Position numbers and translations under genes: made by a program. From contig LUZA01000002.1 in NCBI GenBank assembly GCA_001603455.1, positions 1 through 63,676 of the forward strand: DNA of 63,676 nt, read 5' to 3'. Below, piece by piece: positions 9,218-18,499 of this stretch. The number at the start of each line of letters is the position of its first letter. Within the stretch, counting starts at the first letter, position 1. Below the pieces are notes generated by a model. That model saw only the letters and a program-made list of their open reading frames with translations. It had not been told where the DNA came from and did no database searches. The stretch comes from Bacteroidales bacterium Bact_09. Lineage in GTDB: Bacteria; Bacteroidota; Bacteroidia; Bacteroidales; UBA932.

Positions 9218-10011
9218 TCATGAGTGGAGGTTTGTATTCTACAGAAGTTCAGGATTTTGACAAAGCACTTGATCTGACCAAGGTGAAACCCTACGGGGAT
9301 ACCATGAACGACGGAAAGGTGCAACTCAGTTTTACCCTGCCGGTACCGGAAGGACCAGAAGCCATTCAGGCCGCAAAACAATTATTGCGAAGCATGGGAA
9401 TGGACAATCCCCAGGTGGTTTTTTCCAGACAACTGACACCTGGTTTCACTTTTTTCAACTGTTATGGAAATTTGCAACATACGGTCAACTTTTCCACCAT
9501 ACATGTCCCGAAGGTGGAAAGCCAGGTAATGGATATGTGCCAGGTGGATGAGTACATAAAGGAACATATAGGAAGAAAACTGGTCATGGTGGGAGCCAGT
9601 ACGGGAACCGACGCCCATACTGTGGGTATAGACGCTATCATGAACATGAAGGGATATGCCGGACATTACGGGCTGGAAAGGTACGAAATGATAGAGGCGC
9701 ATAACCTTGGATCACAGGTTGCCAACGAAGAACTGATAGCCAGAGCTATTGAACTGAAGGCAGATGCTGTTCTTGTTTCGCAAACCGTGACACAAAAAGA
9801 CATACACATAACCAACCTCTCGGAATTAATAGAAATGGCCGAGGCTGAAGGGATCAGAGACCGCATGCTGCTGGTGTGCGGCGGACCCCGGATCTCTCAC
9901 GAACTGGCAAAAGAACTCGGTTATGATGCCGGTTTCGGAGTCAATACCTATGCCTGTGATGTGGCATCATTTGTAGCTCAAGAATATGTTAAAAGAAAAA
10001 TGAAAACGTAA
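9214..10011 (+). CDS. kamE: Lysine 5,6-aminomutase beta subunit KamE
   Basis: B12-binding subunit of lysine 5,6-aminomutase. The base-off/His-on cobalamin motif DxHxxG is Asp133, His135 and Gly138, and the PLP Schiff-base Lys is at 146 (MNMKGYAG). Both are shifted by two residues from clostridial His133 and Lys144, which supports the alignment. The rest is a Rossmann-like cobalamin domain (VMVGASTGTDAH onward) with an N-terminal dimerisation arm, 265 residues in all. An alternative ATG at 9220 would remove two residues. It is translationally coupled to kamD and followed 23 bases later by the CoA-transferase B gene. Confidence 0.96.
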   Translation: MIMSGGLYSTEVQDFDKALDLTKVKPYGDTMNDGKVQLSFTLPVPEGPEAIQAAKQLLRSMGMDNPQVVFSRQLTPGFTFFNCYGNLQHTVNFSTIHVPKVESQVMDMCQVDEYIKEHIGRKLVMVGASTGTDAHTVGIDAIMNMKGYAGHYGLERYEMIEAHNLGSQVANEELIARAIELKADAVLVSQTVTQKDIHITNLSELIEMAEAEGIRDRMLLVCGGPRISHELAKELGYDAGFGVNTYACDVASFVAQEYVKRKMKT

Positions 10012-10034
10012 CAAATTAAAAAAAAACAGCAATC

Positions 10035-10691
10035 ATGGACAAGAATCAGATCAGGGAAGTCATAGCACGTCGTGCGGCTATGGAGTTGAAAGACGGAAAC
10101 GTCGTTAATCTGGGCATCGGACTGCCTACGCAGGTTTTGAAATACCTGCCAGAAAACGTAAAAGTAATTACGCAATCCGAAAACGGATGCCTGGGTATGG
10201 GAAATCCGCCTGCACCCGGTCAGGAAGATCCAGACCTGATAGATGCCGGCGGAGGGCACATAACCCTGAAACCCGGAGCTTCCTGTTTTGATTCGGCTGT
10301 TTCTTTTGCTATCATACGGGGTGGTCACGTGGACGTTACCATATTAGGTTCCCTTCAGGTATGCGAAAAAGGGAACATTGCCAACTGGTCCATTCCTGGA
10401 ATAAAGACACCGGGCATAGGAGGGGCCATGGACCTGCTGATAGGTGCAAAAAAGGTTATTGTTACCATGGAGCATACGGCTAAAGGAGAACATAAGATCC
10501 TGAAAAAATGTACGTTGCCTTTGACTGCTGCCGGTCAGGTTGACCGTATTATTACAGAAATGGGGGTCATGGACGTAACTCCGGAAGGTATCCTGCTTAA
10601 GGAAATCAACACAAAATTTACTTTTGAGCAGGTACAGGAGGCTACCGGGTGTAGGCTGATAGTGACGGAAGATGTAAAACCAATGTATTAA
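10035..10691 (+). CDS. atoA: Acyl-CoA:acetate/acetoacetate CoA-transferase, subunit B
   Basis: Beta subunit of the CoA-transferase whose alpha subunit starts the operon at 135. The catalytic Glu49 is in the family motif SENGCLGMG, and the glycine-rich GIGLPTQV (27-34) binds CoA. The 218-residue length is normal. With subunit A it would convert the acetoacetate released by Kce to acetoacetyl-CoA, using an acyl-CoA donor. The thiolase that splits acetoacetyl-CoA follows 18 bases downstream. Having the two subunits about 9 kb apart in one transcription unit is unusual for an enzyme that assembles as a heteromer. Confidence 0.92.
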   Translation: MDKNQIREVIARRAAMELKDGNVVNLGIGLPTQVLKYLPENVKVITQSENGCLGMGNPPAPGQEDPDLIDAGGGHITLKPGASCFDSAVSFAIIRGGHVDVTILGSLQVCEKGNIANWSIPGIKTPGIGGAMDLLIGAKKVIVTMEHTAKGEHKILKKCTLPLTAAGQVDRIITEMGVMDVTPEGILLKEINTKFTFEQVQEATGCRLIVTEDVKPMY

Positions 10692-10709
10692 TCATAAAAT
10701 CAATTTATT

Positions 10710-11912
10710 ATGGAAAAAGTGTATATCATTGCAGCCAAACGTACAGCCATCGGGAAAATGATGGGATCATTGACAAACGTCAGTCCGGCCGATATGGCGG
10801 CTACCGTGATCCGGAACATCCTGGAGGAGACAAAACTGGATCCTTCCCTGATAGACGAAGTGATTGTCGGTAACATACTCATGGCAGGACAAAAGCAGGG
10901 AATTGCACGTCAGGCGTCGATCAATGCCGGAATTCCCCATCACGTTCCCGCTTACGGGGTCAATATGATTTGCGGGAGTGGTATGAAATCCATAATGAAC
11001 GGATATCAGTCCATACTTAGCGGAAATGCCTCGATTGTGCTGGCAGGTGGTGTGGAGAATATGTCCGGGGCCGGATTTGTTATGCAAGGAATCAGGGAAG
11101 GGATCAAAATGGGCGATTTCAAGGCTGTAGATCACATGGTCTGTGACGGACTGACAGATGCCTTTGGCAATTATCACATGGGCATAACAGCCGAAAACGT
11201 TGCCGAAAAATATCATATTTCACGGGAACAACAGGATGATTTCGCTTACCGTTCCCAGCAGAAAGCCATACAGGCGATCGATTCGGGAAAGTTCAAAGAT
11301 GAGATCGTTCCGGTGACCATAACCCGCAAAAAGGAATCTTTTGTATTCGAAACAGATGAATTCCCCAACAGGACTACTACGCTGGAAAAAATGGCAACAC
11401 TGCGCCCTGCATTTAAAAAAGACGGAACAGTTACAGCAGCTAATGCTTCGGGGATCAATGACGGAGCTTCCTTTGTCCTGATCGCCTCCGAAAAGGCTGT
11501 CAGGGACCTGGGTTTTACTCCCATGGCAGAGATCATAGCCACTGCTCAGGCTGGTGTTGACCCGGCTTACATGGGTATGGGGCCCGTTCCTGCCATCGAC
11601 AAGGTGCTTAAAAAAGCCGGTATGACACTCGGACAGATGGATCTTTTGGAACTCAACGAAGCTTTTGCGGCACAGTCTCTAAGTGTCATTTATGAACTGC
11701 AGCAACAACAGAAAGTTGATCGCAGCTGGTTTGATGAACATTGCAACGTAAACGGAGGGGCTATAGCATTGGGCCATCCCATAGGAGCTTCCGGAAACCG
11801 CATAACCGTTACACTTGTTCATGAAATGAAACGCAGGAAGGCCCGGCTGGGACTTGCATCGCTCTGTATCGGAGGAGGCATGGGTACAGCGCTGATCCTC
11901 AGGCGTCTATGA
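10710..11912 (+). CDS. atoB: Acetyl-CoA acetyltransferase (thiolase)
   Basis: Degradative thiolase of 400 residues, thought here to split acetoacetyl-CoA into two acetyl-CoA and so close the lysine pathway. The nucleophilic Cys lies in [10 protein letters not shown] (about residue 88), the catalytic His in [14 protein letters not shown], and the second catalytic Cys in LCIGGGMG near the C-terminus. It is the last gene of the tightly spaced lysine operon; a 74-base gap follows. No crotonase, 3-hydroxybutyryl-CoA dehydrogenase or butyryl-CoA dehydrogenase gene accompanies it, which favours the cleavage direction over butyrate synthesis at this locus. Confidence 0.95.
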   Translation: MEKVYIIAAKRTAIGKMMGSLTNVSPADMAATVIRNILEETKLDPSLIDEVIVGNILMAGQKQGIARQASINAGIPHHVPAYGVNMICGSGMKSIMNGYQSILSGNASIVLAGGVENMSGAGFVMQGIREGIKMGDFKAVDHMVCDGLTDAFGNYHMGITAENVAEKYHISREQQDDFAYRSQQKAIQAIDSGKFKDEIVPVTITRKKESFVFETDEFPNRTTTLEKMATLRPAFKKDGTVTAANASGINDGASFVLIASEKAVRDLGFTPMAEIIATAQAGVDPAYMGMGPVPAIDKVLKKAGMTLGQMDLLELNEAFAAQSLSVIYELQQQQKVDRSWFDEHCNVNGGAIALGHPIGASGNRITVTLVHEMKRRKARLGLASLCIGGGMGTALILRRL

Positions 11913-11913
11913 T

Positions 11914-11965
11914 CTGGCTAACGCCTCAAGGGGTTTATATCAAAAAAAATGCATATTTTAGCCAG
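11914..11965 (+). repeat. Imperfect long-loop inverted repeat in the thiolase/ligase gap
   Basis: An 8-base inverted repeat, CTGGCTAA (11914-11921) and TTAGCCAG (11958-11965), flanks a 36-base loop in the gap between the thiolase and the acyl-CoA synthetase. There is no T-run after it, so it is not a convincing intrinsic terminator. It could be a weak attenuation structure or chance. Confidence 0.2.
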
Positions 11966-11986
11966 CCAATCAAATTATAACTGGTT

Positions 11987-13633
11987 ATGAGAACGCATTA
12001 TTTGGAATATATCGGAAACAGTATAGTCAAGGCATGGGATATGCCTGCCATGACCAATTACAAAAAGAATTCCTTCACATATGGTGAAATTGCTGAACAT
12101 GTGGCGCGCTACCATATCCTGTTTGAAAAAATAGGATTAAAAAAAGGGGACAAAGTGGCCCTTTGCGGTCCCAACAGCGCTGAATGGGGAATAGCTTTCC
12201 TTGCTGTAACAACTTATGAGGCAGTAGCCGTTCCGTTACTGAATGATTTTTTGTCTGACAGCGTAATGACCTTGACCGATCATTCCGAATCCCGCATATT
12301 TTTTGTTAGCCGGGAGATATGGGAAAAGGTTGATATTGCCAGGATGCCCCTTTTGGAAGTTGTCATCTGTCTGGAAGACAGTAGTATCTTGTTTGCTAAA
12401 TATCCCGCGGTTACAGAAGTCCGTACCAGGCTGGATGACCTGTTCAAAGAAAAATACCCCGCCGGATTTGGTCCCGGCCAGGTGCATTATCCTACCGATA
12501 ACTTGGATGACCTGGCGCTGATTAATTACACTTCGGGTACAACAAGCGCTCCCAAGGGAGTGATGTTGACCTACAGGAACATCAGTTCCAACATCCAGTT
12601 TGGTCAGAGTGAAATCCCCAATGGCCCCGGAGATACCCTGGTTTCTATGTTACCCATGGCGCATATGTACGGAATGGCCTTTGAGTTCCTGTATCAGCTG
12701 GCTGGTGGCACCCAGGTATTTTTTCTGGGCAAGGTCCCGTCTCCCAAGGTATTGCTCGATGCGCTGGCAACCGTCAAACCCTACATGATGATTACCGTCC
12801 CGCTGGTAGTGGAGAAGATATTCAAGAGCTCCGTGTTCCCTACAATCCGCAAACCTATTATCCGTTCAATCATGAAGGTTCCCGGTCTGGCTTCCATTAT
12901 TCACAAGCAGATACGCCAGAAGCTCCTGTATGCCTTTGGAGGAAAGATGCGCAACCTGATCATCGGTGGGGCGGCCATCAACCAGGAAGTTGAAGACCTG
13001 ATGAAAGCCATCAAACTGCCTTATACGATAGGGTACGGAATGACAGAATGCGGACCGCTCCTTGCCTACGAGGATGCCTCCCGCTTTGTGAAGGGGTCCT
13101 GCGGAAAGCCGGTACACCGTATGTCCCTGCGGGTAGATTCGGATAATCCCTGTGCCATTGTTGGCGAATTGCAGGCCCGTGGTGACAATGTCATGATGGG
13201 GTATTACAAAAGTCCCGAGACGACTGCTGCTGCCTTTACCAAAGACGGTTGGTTGCGTACCGGAGATCTGGGACTTATAGACAAGGATAACAACGTATTC
13301 ATAAAAGGCCGCAGTAAAAACCTGATCATAGGGGCAAACGGTCAGAATATTTATCCCGAGGAAATTGAGGACAAACTGAACAACCAGCCGTATGTAGTTG
13401 AATCGATTGTTGTGGAACGGGACAAAAAACTGGTGGCACTGGTCTTTCCCGATTATAACCGTGTTTCCCAGGAATCGCTTGATTCCATGAATCTGGCTCA
13501 GCTGATGGAAGAAAACCGCATGCGATTGAATATGTTGCTACCGATTTTCAGCCGGATCCACAAAATCGAACTACAGCCGGAAGCCTTTGAAAAGACACCT
13601 AAGCGAAGCATCAAACGTTTTCTTTATAAGTAG
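11987..13633 (+). CDS. AMP-forming acyl-CoA synthetase (long-chain fatty-acid CoA ligase type)
   Basis: A 548-residue ANL-superfamily ligase that forms an acyl-adenylate and then an acyl-CoA thioester. The P-loop-like A3 motif NYTSGTTSAPKG is near residue 180, GYGMTECGP is the aromatic-pocket motif around 345, and TGDLG plus the hinge and C-terminal GRSKNLI are present, so the enzyme looks complete. Chain-length specificity cannot be read with confidence; overall similarity is to long-chain synthetases. It follows the lysine operon by 74 bases on the same strand and ends at a clear terminator, so it may be read through from that operon. It could supply or recycle acyl-CoA, or be an unrelated lipid gene. 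Confidence 0.88.
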   Translation: MRTHYLEYIGNSIVKAWDMPAMTNYKKNSFTYGEIAEHVARYHILFEKIGLKKGDKVALCGPNSAEWGIAFLAVTTYEAVAVPLLNDFLSDSVMTLTDHSESRIFFVSREIWEKVDIARMPLLEVVICLEDSSILFAKYPAVTEVRTRLDDLFKEKYPAGFGPGQVHYPTDNLDDLALINYTSGTTSAPKGVMLTYRNISSNIQFGQSEIPNGPGDTLVSMLPMAHMYGMAFEFLYQLAGGTQVFFLGKVPSPKVLLDALATVKPYMMITVPLVVEKIFKSSVFPTIRKPIIRSIMKVPGLASIIHKQIRQKLLYAFGGKMRNLIIGGAAINQEVEDLMKAIKLPYTIGYGMTECGPLLAYEDASRFVKGSCGKPVHRMSLRVDSDNPCAIVGELQARGDNVMMGYYKSPETTAAAFTKDGWLRTGDLGLIDKDNNVFIKGRSKNLIIGANGQNIYPEEIEDKLNNQPYVVESIVVERDKKLVALVFPDYNRVSQESLDSMNLAQLMEENRMRLNMLLPIFSRIHKIELQPEAFEKTPKRSIKRFLYK

Positions 13634-13656
13634 CAGGGATTGTAATTGGACTGCTT

Positions 13657-13690
13657 AACCGCATTGGCTGTAATGCCGTGCGGTTTTTTT
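13657..13690 (+). terminator. Intrinsic terminator after the acyl-CoA synthetase
   Basis: AACCGCA pairs with TGCGGTT, with a further inner GGC/GCC pairing, followed by a run of seven T. It lies 23 bases past the stop codon at 13633 and reaches the last codon of the convergent queH gene. The complementary strand lacks a T-run, so it should act on + strand transcripts only. Confidence 0.8.
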
Positions 13691-14261
13691 ATTGCAGATG
13701 CACGGAATGTTCCATGGAAAATACGCATCCGCAATATTTCTGTCTGTAGAGTCCGTTCTCTTTAGAGATTTCTACTGACCGGCAAAATCCGTTTTGTTTC
13801 TTGAAATCGGACGGAAGGTAAGAAATAGAACCCATTTTTTCAGCTGCTTCCTCTCCAATACGATTGATCAACATCGCATCTTTGTGGGGGCTGACAGTCA
13901 GGGTGGTGCAAAAAAGATCAAATTGGTTTTCTTGGGCATAACGGGCGGTTTCCTCTAACCTGAGACGGAAGCATGCCTGGCATCTGCGTCCTCCTTCCGG
14001 TTCTTTTTCCAGCCCTCTGGCAATATGATAGAACAAGCCGGGATCCGGGTTCCCTTCAATGAATTTCACGTCAGGGCCGTATGCCTGTTCAATAAATCTT
14101 TTGGATTCATCTCTTCGGAGCTCGTATTCTTCTGCCGGACCAATATTGGGATTGAAGAAAAAAACGGTGATGTCATAGTTATGGAACAGCCGTTCCAGCA
14201 CTGTTGTGGAACATGGGCCACAACAGACGTGAAGTAATAATTTCAGGTGTGTGTTTTTCAT
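13689..14261 (-). CDS. queH: Epoxyqueuosine reductase QueH
   Basis: QueH (formerly DUF208) reduces epoxyqueuosine to queuosine in tRNA anticodons; it is the non-B12 alternative to QueG. The 190-residue protein has the family Cys/Asp pattern: CCGPC at residues 13-17, a CxxC in RRCQACF, and a CGC near the C-terminus, which bind an iron-sulfur cluster and second metal. I set the start at the ATG at 14261. An in-frame open extension to 14645 exists, but it overlaps the divergent adaptor gene and has low-complexity sequence unlike QueH. A TATATTTG box (14274-14281, - strand) stands 13 bases before this start and supports it. Confidence 0.93.
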   Translation of the reverse strand: MKNTHLKLLLHVCCGPCSTTVLERLFHNYDITVFFFNPNIGPAEEYELRRDESKRFIEQAYGPDVKFIEGNPDPGLFYHIARGLEKEPEGGRRCQACFRLRLEETARYAQENQFDLFCTTLTVSPHKDAMLINRIGEEAAEKMGSISYLPSDFKKQNGFCRSVEISKENGLYRQKYCGCVFSMEHSVHLQ

Positions 14262-14273
14262 AGATATTCGTGG

Positions 14274-14281
14274 CAAATATA
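14274..14281 (-). promoter_or_regulatory. Candidate -7 box for queH
   Basis: Read on the - strand this is TATATTTG, a full match to TAnnTTTG, 13 bases before the chosen queH start. No good -33 element is visible at the expected distance, so this is a motif match only. Confidence 0.35.
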
Positions 14282-14302
14282 ATGGTTTTGATTGATTTTG
14301 AT

Positions 14303-14310
14303 TACTTTTG
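14303..14310 (+). promoter_or_regulatory. Candidate -7 box for the RND efflux operon
   Basis: TACTTTTG matches TAnnTTTG and lies 22 bases before the adaptor start at 14332. TTTG copies upstream (14287-14290 and 14297-14300) are closer than the usual 19-21 base spacing. The divergent queH box lies within 30 bases. Confidence 0.4.
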
Positions 14311-14331
14311 TACCTATTAATCAATTTTGTT

Positions 14332-15381
14332 ATGAAATCGTTTAAATATACAGGTATTCTGATCGTTCTCGCTCTGTCGGCCTTTATGACATCCTGCAGG
14401 TCCAATCCGTCAAGGTACCGGCCAGTGGCGGGAGAAGTGAAAGTCACTGTGCACACTGTTTCGGAAACCAACATGCGATCAGAGCGCGAGTATGTGGGTG
14501 TGGTTGAAGAATCTAACAATGTGATGTTGAGTTTCCCTGCGCCCGGAAAGATCAAAAAAGTGTATATTTCGGAAGGAGAGGCGGTAAGTGAAGGGCAGTT
14601 GCTTGCAGAAACAGATTCCGAAACCCTGGAGAATATGCATGCCACGGCTGCGGCAACGCTCAGACAGGCCGAAGATGCCTGGCAGAGAATGACACTTCTT
14701 TATGAATCAAAAAGCCTTCCCGAGATACAATATATAGAGATACAGACGAAACTGGAACAGGCTAGGGCATCTGAGCGGATTGCAGCCAGGGCCCTGGCAG
14801 AAACAAAACTCCTGGCTCCACAACGCGGAGTGGTAGGCAAACGCATGATGGAGCCCGGGATGAACGTTTTACCGGACCAGCCCGTTATGACTTTGTTGAA
14901 TACCCACCGGCCCGTAGTGAGGGTGTTCGTTCCGGAAAACGAAATATTCGATACCCGTACAGGTCAGAATGCGCGCATGCGGGTTGGAGCACTCCGGGAT
15001 GTGGAAGTAACCGGGAAGGTCATTGAAAAAGGAGTAGAGGCACATCCCTATACCCATGGCTACATTGCGAGGATAACACTTGACAGGGAGATTACGGGTC
15101 TGTTACCAGGTATGGTCTGTAAGGTGTATCTGAGCAATTTGCCTGCTGACAGCGTATTGGTGCTGCCTTCCCGCGCCGTACTACCCATAGAATTTGGAAA
15201 AGGTCATTTTGTATGGGTTCTGGATCAGGATGATATGGTGCACAGGAAAACGGTCAGCATTGGTGAGATCGTGCAGGGCGGGATTACTGTAAGGGCGGGA
15301 TTATCACTGGGTGACAGGGTAGTGGTGGAAGGATTTCAGAGATTGAGCGAGAACATTAAGGTAGTCGTAACCAATGAATAG
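14332..15381 (+). CDS. RND efflux periplasmic adaptor (membrane fusion) lipoprotein
   Basis: HlyD/AcrA-type adaptor that links an inner-membrane RND pump to an outer-membrane channel. The chosen ATG gives a lipoprotein signal, MKSFKYTG to lipobox MTSC, and avoids an upstream in-frame start at 14308 that would place residues before the signal peptide. A biotinyl-lipoyl-like beta domain (APGKIKKVYISEGEAVSEGQ), a short helical hairpin, then beta-barrel and membrane-proximal domains follow in the normal order, 349 residues. The pump gene begins inside its last codons (8-base overlap) and a TolC-like gene completes the set. Substrate unknown; no regulator is adjacent. Confidence 0.92.
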   Translation: MKSFKYTGILIVLALSAFMTSCRSNPSRYRPVAGEVKVTVHTVSETNMRSEREYVGVVEESNNVMLSFPAPGKIKKVYISEGEAVSEGQLLAETDSETLENMHATAAATLRQAEDAWQRMTLLYESKSLPEIQYIEIQTKLEQARASERIAARALAETKLLAPQRGVVGKRMMEPGMNVLPDQPVMTLLNTHRPVVRVFVPENEIFDTRTGQNARMRVGALRDVEVTGKVIEKGVEAHPYTHGYIARITLDREITGLLPGMVCKVYLSNLPADSVLVLPSRAVLPIEFGKGHFVWVLDQDDMVHRKTVSIGEIVQGGITVRAGLSLGDRVVVEGFQRLSENIKVVVTNE

Positions 15382-18300
15382 GAAACGAAGAGGCGTCGTC
15401 GAATGGACGATGCATAACCATAAAATCGTACTCCTGATAGTGGCGTTTCTGGTCGGACTGGGAATATTTGCTTTGTCCAACATGCCCAAAAAGGAGTATC
15501 CAGACTTTACCATTCGCAATGCTCTTGTCCTGGGGATCTACCCGGGTGCTTCATCTCAGCAAGTGGAAGAACAGCTCACCATTCCCTTGGAAAAGCATAT
15601 TCTTAGCTACAAAGAGATAGACCGTGAGAAAACGTACTCCCTGACCCGGGATGGCATGGTTTATTTTGTACTGGATCTGACCGAAAGCGAGAAATCACCC
15701 CGAAATTTCTATGCAAACCTGCGTCTTGACCTGAAAGAGATCAGGACCCAGTTGCCTCCGGGTGTATTGCCTCTGATGGTAATCAGTGAATTTGGCGAGA
15801 CTTCTGCCATTCTTATAACACTGGAAAGTCAATCGCTCACCTACGATCAGCTGGAAGGCCTTCTTGACAGGCTGGAAGCGCGCCTGCGTCCGTTACCCAT
15901 CGTGACCAATCTGAAACGTTACGGACAACAACAGGAACAGATAAACATATATCTGGACAAAGAAAAACTTGCCGTCTATTCCTTGAACACGCAACAGATC
16001 ATGATGCAGCTTTTTGCAGGAGGCTTTGTTACATCATCGGGGATGCTCAATTCGGTGAGCGGGATCATTCCAATTCACATGAACAATGCTTATCTGAGCG
16101 AAAAAGAGATACTGGAACAACCTGTTTATTTTGATCCGTCCGGAAATATATTGCGGGTCAAGGATATAGGTTATGTAGTGCGTGAATATCCCCAACCTTC
16201 CAGTTACATTACCAACAATGGGAGAAAATGTCTGCTCCTGTCCATGGAAATGAGCAAGGGATTCAATATGGTGGAACTGGGCAAACAGGTTGACAAGATT
16301 CTGAAGGAATTTGAATCGGAGCTGCCGCCCGACGTGAGTGTGTTCCGCATAGCAGACCAGCCCAAAGTGGTGGAGGATTCTGTCTATTCCTTCCTTAAGG
16401 AGATGCTCACAGCCATCCTGACCGTTATCGCCGTCATGATCGTGATGCTTCCCCTGAGGGTGGCATCTGTGGCTGCCACTGCCATACCCATTACCATATT
16501 CATTTCCTTGGGGATTATGTACGTAATTGGATTTGAGATCAATACGGTTACACTTGCCTCGCTGTTGGTAGTACTGGGAATGGTGGTCGATGACAGTATA
16601 GTGGTCATAGACAATTATATGAATCTTTTGGACCAGGGAATGAGCCGGTGGAAAGCCTCCATAACGGCTACAAATTCCTATTTCCGCTCCGTATTTTCGG
16701 CCACATTGGCAATAAGTATTACCTTTTTTCCGTTTTACTTTACGTTCCCCGAAAATTTTGTTGAATTCATTTTCATGGCTCCCTGGGCCATATCCATCTC
16801 GCTGATGGTATCTCTGGCTATAGCCATGTTGTTCATTCCTTACTTCCAGTACTTCACAATCCGTAAAGGTTTGAAACAGGTTGTGGAGAAACAGCGGCAA
16901 AAAAGTAAAAGAGGGATATCCGTCCTGGAGTTGTTCGGAATATTTTATGAGAAGACCTTACGGAAAGCTTTTGCGCATCCTGTGTGGGTGATTGTGGTGA
17001 TTGTACTTTTCCTTGTTCTGCCCTATTTCGTTTATATGCAGTTGCCCAAACGACTGATGCCCATGGCAGACAGGAATCAGTTTGTAGTAGAAATATACCT
17101 GCCTTTCGGATCTTCTTTAAGTGAAACGGAGAAGATCACCGATTCCCTTCGCAGGTTGATGCAACAAGACGATCGCGTGATAGCCATTACCTCGTTTGTA
17201 GGTACGAGTGCCCCCAGGTTCCAGGCATCCTACACGCCGCAGATCCCGGGACCCCATTTTGGACAGTTCATTGTCAATACACCTTCCTACAAGGCTACAG
17301 AGCATCTGGTGGCAGAATTCCAGAAAAAATACATCCACTATTTTCCGGGAACGTACGTGCGGGTAAGACAGCTGGATTATTCTATGATCGCAGCCAACGA
17401 GGTAGAAGTGCGGCTTAAGGGGGAGGACAAGCAGGTCATGATGAGACTGGCCGATTCTTTGGCCATGGAATTTCGCAAGATACCTTATATTGCCAATGTG
17501 CGTTCCGATTTTGGGGGCATGCAATATGGAGTGGGGGTCCGGGTGGATCCCGTGGCAGCTGCCCGCGTAGGAATTAATCCGGGATACCTGTCACTCAACC
17601 TGGCTTCTCGGTATTCGGGCGTTCCGGTGACTTCCATATGGCAGAACGGCAAGACCACACCGGTACTGATCCGTACCGATAGGCAGGATAAGACACCATC
17701 TCCCGATGCCCTGGGTAATGAATACGTTCAGGGGATCATCCCGGGTGTCAGTGTCCCGTTGCGTCAGATCGCAACCCTGGAACCTGAGTGGAGCATTTCC
17801 CAGATCGTTCGCAGGAACGGTTATCCTACACTCACCCTGATGATGGATCTGGATTACGGGAAGATATCTACCGATGTGTTTGACAAAGTGGTTGATATTA
17901 TGCATAATACCCATATGCCTGACGGCATATGGTACGAATACGGAGGTACTTATCAGGCCGACAAATCTATGATGCCCGGGATTCTGCAGGGCGTGGGCAT
18001 AGCTGTTTTCCTGATACTCCTGATCCTTCTCTTCCATTTTAAAAAGGTATCTCTGGCCTTTTTGGTGATGGGCTCGACCACGCTGAGCATCCTGGGAGCA
18101 CTCGTTGGCACCTGGATACTGGGGCTTCCCGTAAGTTTGACCACCTTCCTTGGATTGGTGACACTTATTGGTCTTGTAGTCCGTAACGGCATCATTATGT
18201 TTGATTATGCCGAGTTGCTCCGCAGTCAGGGTCATTCTGTCAAGGAAGCCGCATTTATAGCCGGATGCAGGCGTATCAGGCCCATTTTCCAGACTTCTTC

Positions 18301-18499
18301 CTCTACTGCCGTTGCTGTCGTTCCCATGTTAATCGTGAACGATTCACTGTGGGCGCCTATGGCTGCAACCATTTGTTTTGGCATTCTTACTTCCATGTTC
18401 TTCGTTTCTGTTTTCATGCCGGTGATCTATTGGCTTTTTTACAGAAATCAAGATAGGAACAAGTCAATTCGCGAACCAGAAAAACTGATCTTACAATGA
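15374..18499 (+). CDS. RND-family efflux pump, inner-membrane transporter
   Basis: A 1041-residue AcrB-type (HAE-1-like) proton-driven exporter with the expected 12 membrane helices and two large periplasmic loops. The conserved helix-4 motif LGMVVDDSIVVIDN (near residues 400-413) carries the proton-relay Asp pair. The C-terminal half repeats the fold with a GLVVRNGI segment. Length and motifs indicate an intact pump. It sits between the adaptor and channel genes with overlaps of 8 and 4 bases, so the three should be expressed together. Whether it exports drugs, dyes or endogenous metabolites is not visible from sequence. Confidence 0.95.
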   Translation: MNRKRRGVVEWTMHNHKIVLLIVAFLVGLGIFALSNMPKKEYPDFTIRNALVLGIYPGASSQQVEEQLTIPLEKHILSYKEIDREKTYSLTRDGMVYFVLDLTESEKSPRNFYANLRLDLKEIRTQLPPGVLPLMVISEFGETSAILITLESQSLTYDQLEGLLDRLEARLRPLPIVTNLKRYGQQQEQINIYLDKEKLAVYSLNTQQIMMQLFAGGFVTSSGMLNSVSGIIPIHMNNAYLSEKEILEQPVYFDPSGNILRVKDIGYVVREYPQPSSYITNNGRKCLLLSMEMSKGFNMVELGKQVDKILKEFESELPPDVSVFRIADQPKVVEDSVYSFLKEMLTAILTVIAVMIVMLPLRVASVAATAIPITIFISLGIMYVIGFEINTVTLASLLVVLGMVVDDSIVVIDNYMNLLDQGMSRWKASITATNSYFRSVFSATLAISITFFPFYFTFPENFVEFIFMAPWAISISLMVSLAIAMLFIPYFQYFTIRKGLKQVVEKQRQKSKRGISVLELFGIFYEKTLRKAFAHPVWVIVVIVLFLVLPYFVYMQLPKRLMPMADRNQFVVEIYLPFGSSLSETEKITDSLRRLMQQDDRVIAITSFVGTSAPRFQASYTPQIPGPHFGQFIVNTPSYKATEHLVAEFQKKYIHYFPGTYVRVRQLDYSMIAANEVEVRLKGEDKQVMMRLADSLAMEFRKIPYIANVRSDFGGMQYGVGVRVDPVAAARVGINPGYLSLNLASRYSGVPVTSIWQNGKTTPVLIRTDRQDKTPSPDALGNEYVQGIIPGVSVPLRQIATLEPEWSISQIVRRNGYPTLTLMMDLDYGKISTDVFDKVVDIMHNTHMPDGIWYEYGGTYQADKSMMPGILQGVGIAVFLILLILLFHFKKVSLAFLVMGSTTLSILGALVGTWILGLPVSLTTFLGLVTLIGLVVRNGIIMFDYAELLRSQGHSVKEAAFIAGCRRIRPIFQTSSSTAVAVVPMLIVNDSLWAPMAATICFGILTSMFFVSVFMPVIYWLFYRNQDRNKSIREPEKLILQ

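Noticed and set aside
14262-14645. N-terminal extension making queH a 318-residue protein
   Set aside because: The extra sequence overlaps the divergent RND adaptor, looks like an antisense reading, and has no QueH similarity; the Met at 14261 directly precedes the conserved CCGPC region and has its own -7 box.
16034-16900. 288-residue - strand open frame opposite the RND pump
   Set aside because: His/Gln-rich shadow of membrane-helix codons with no start context or motif.
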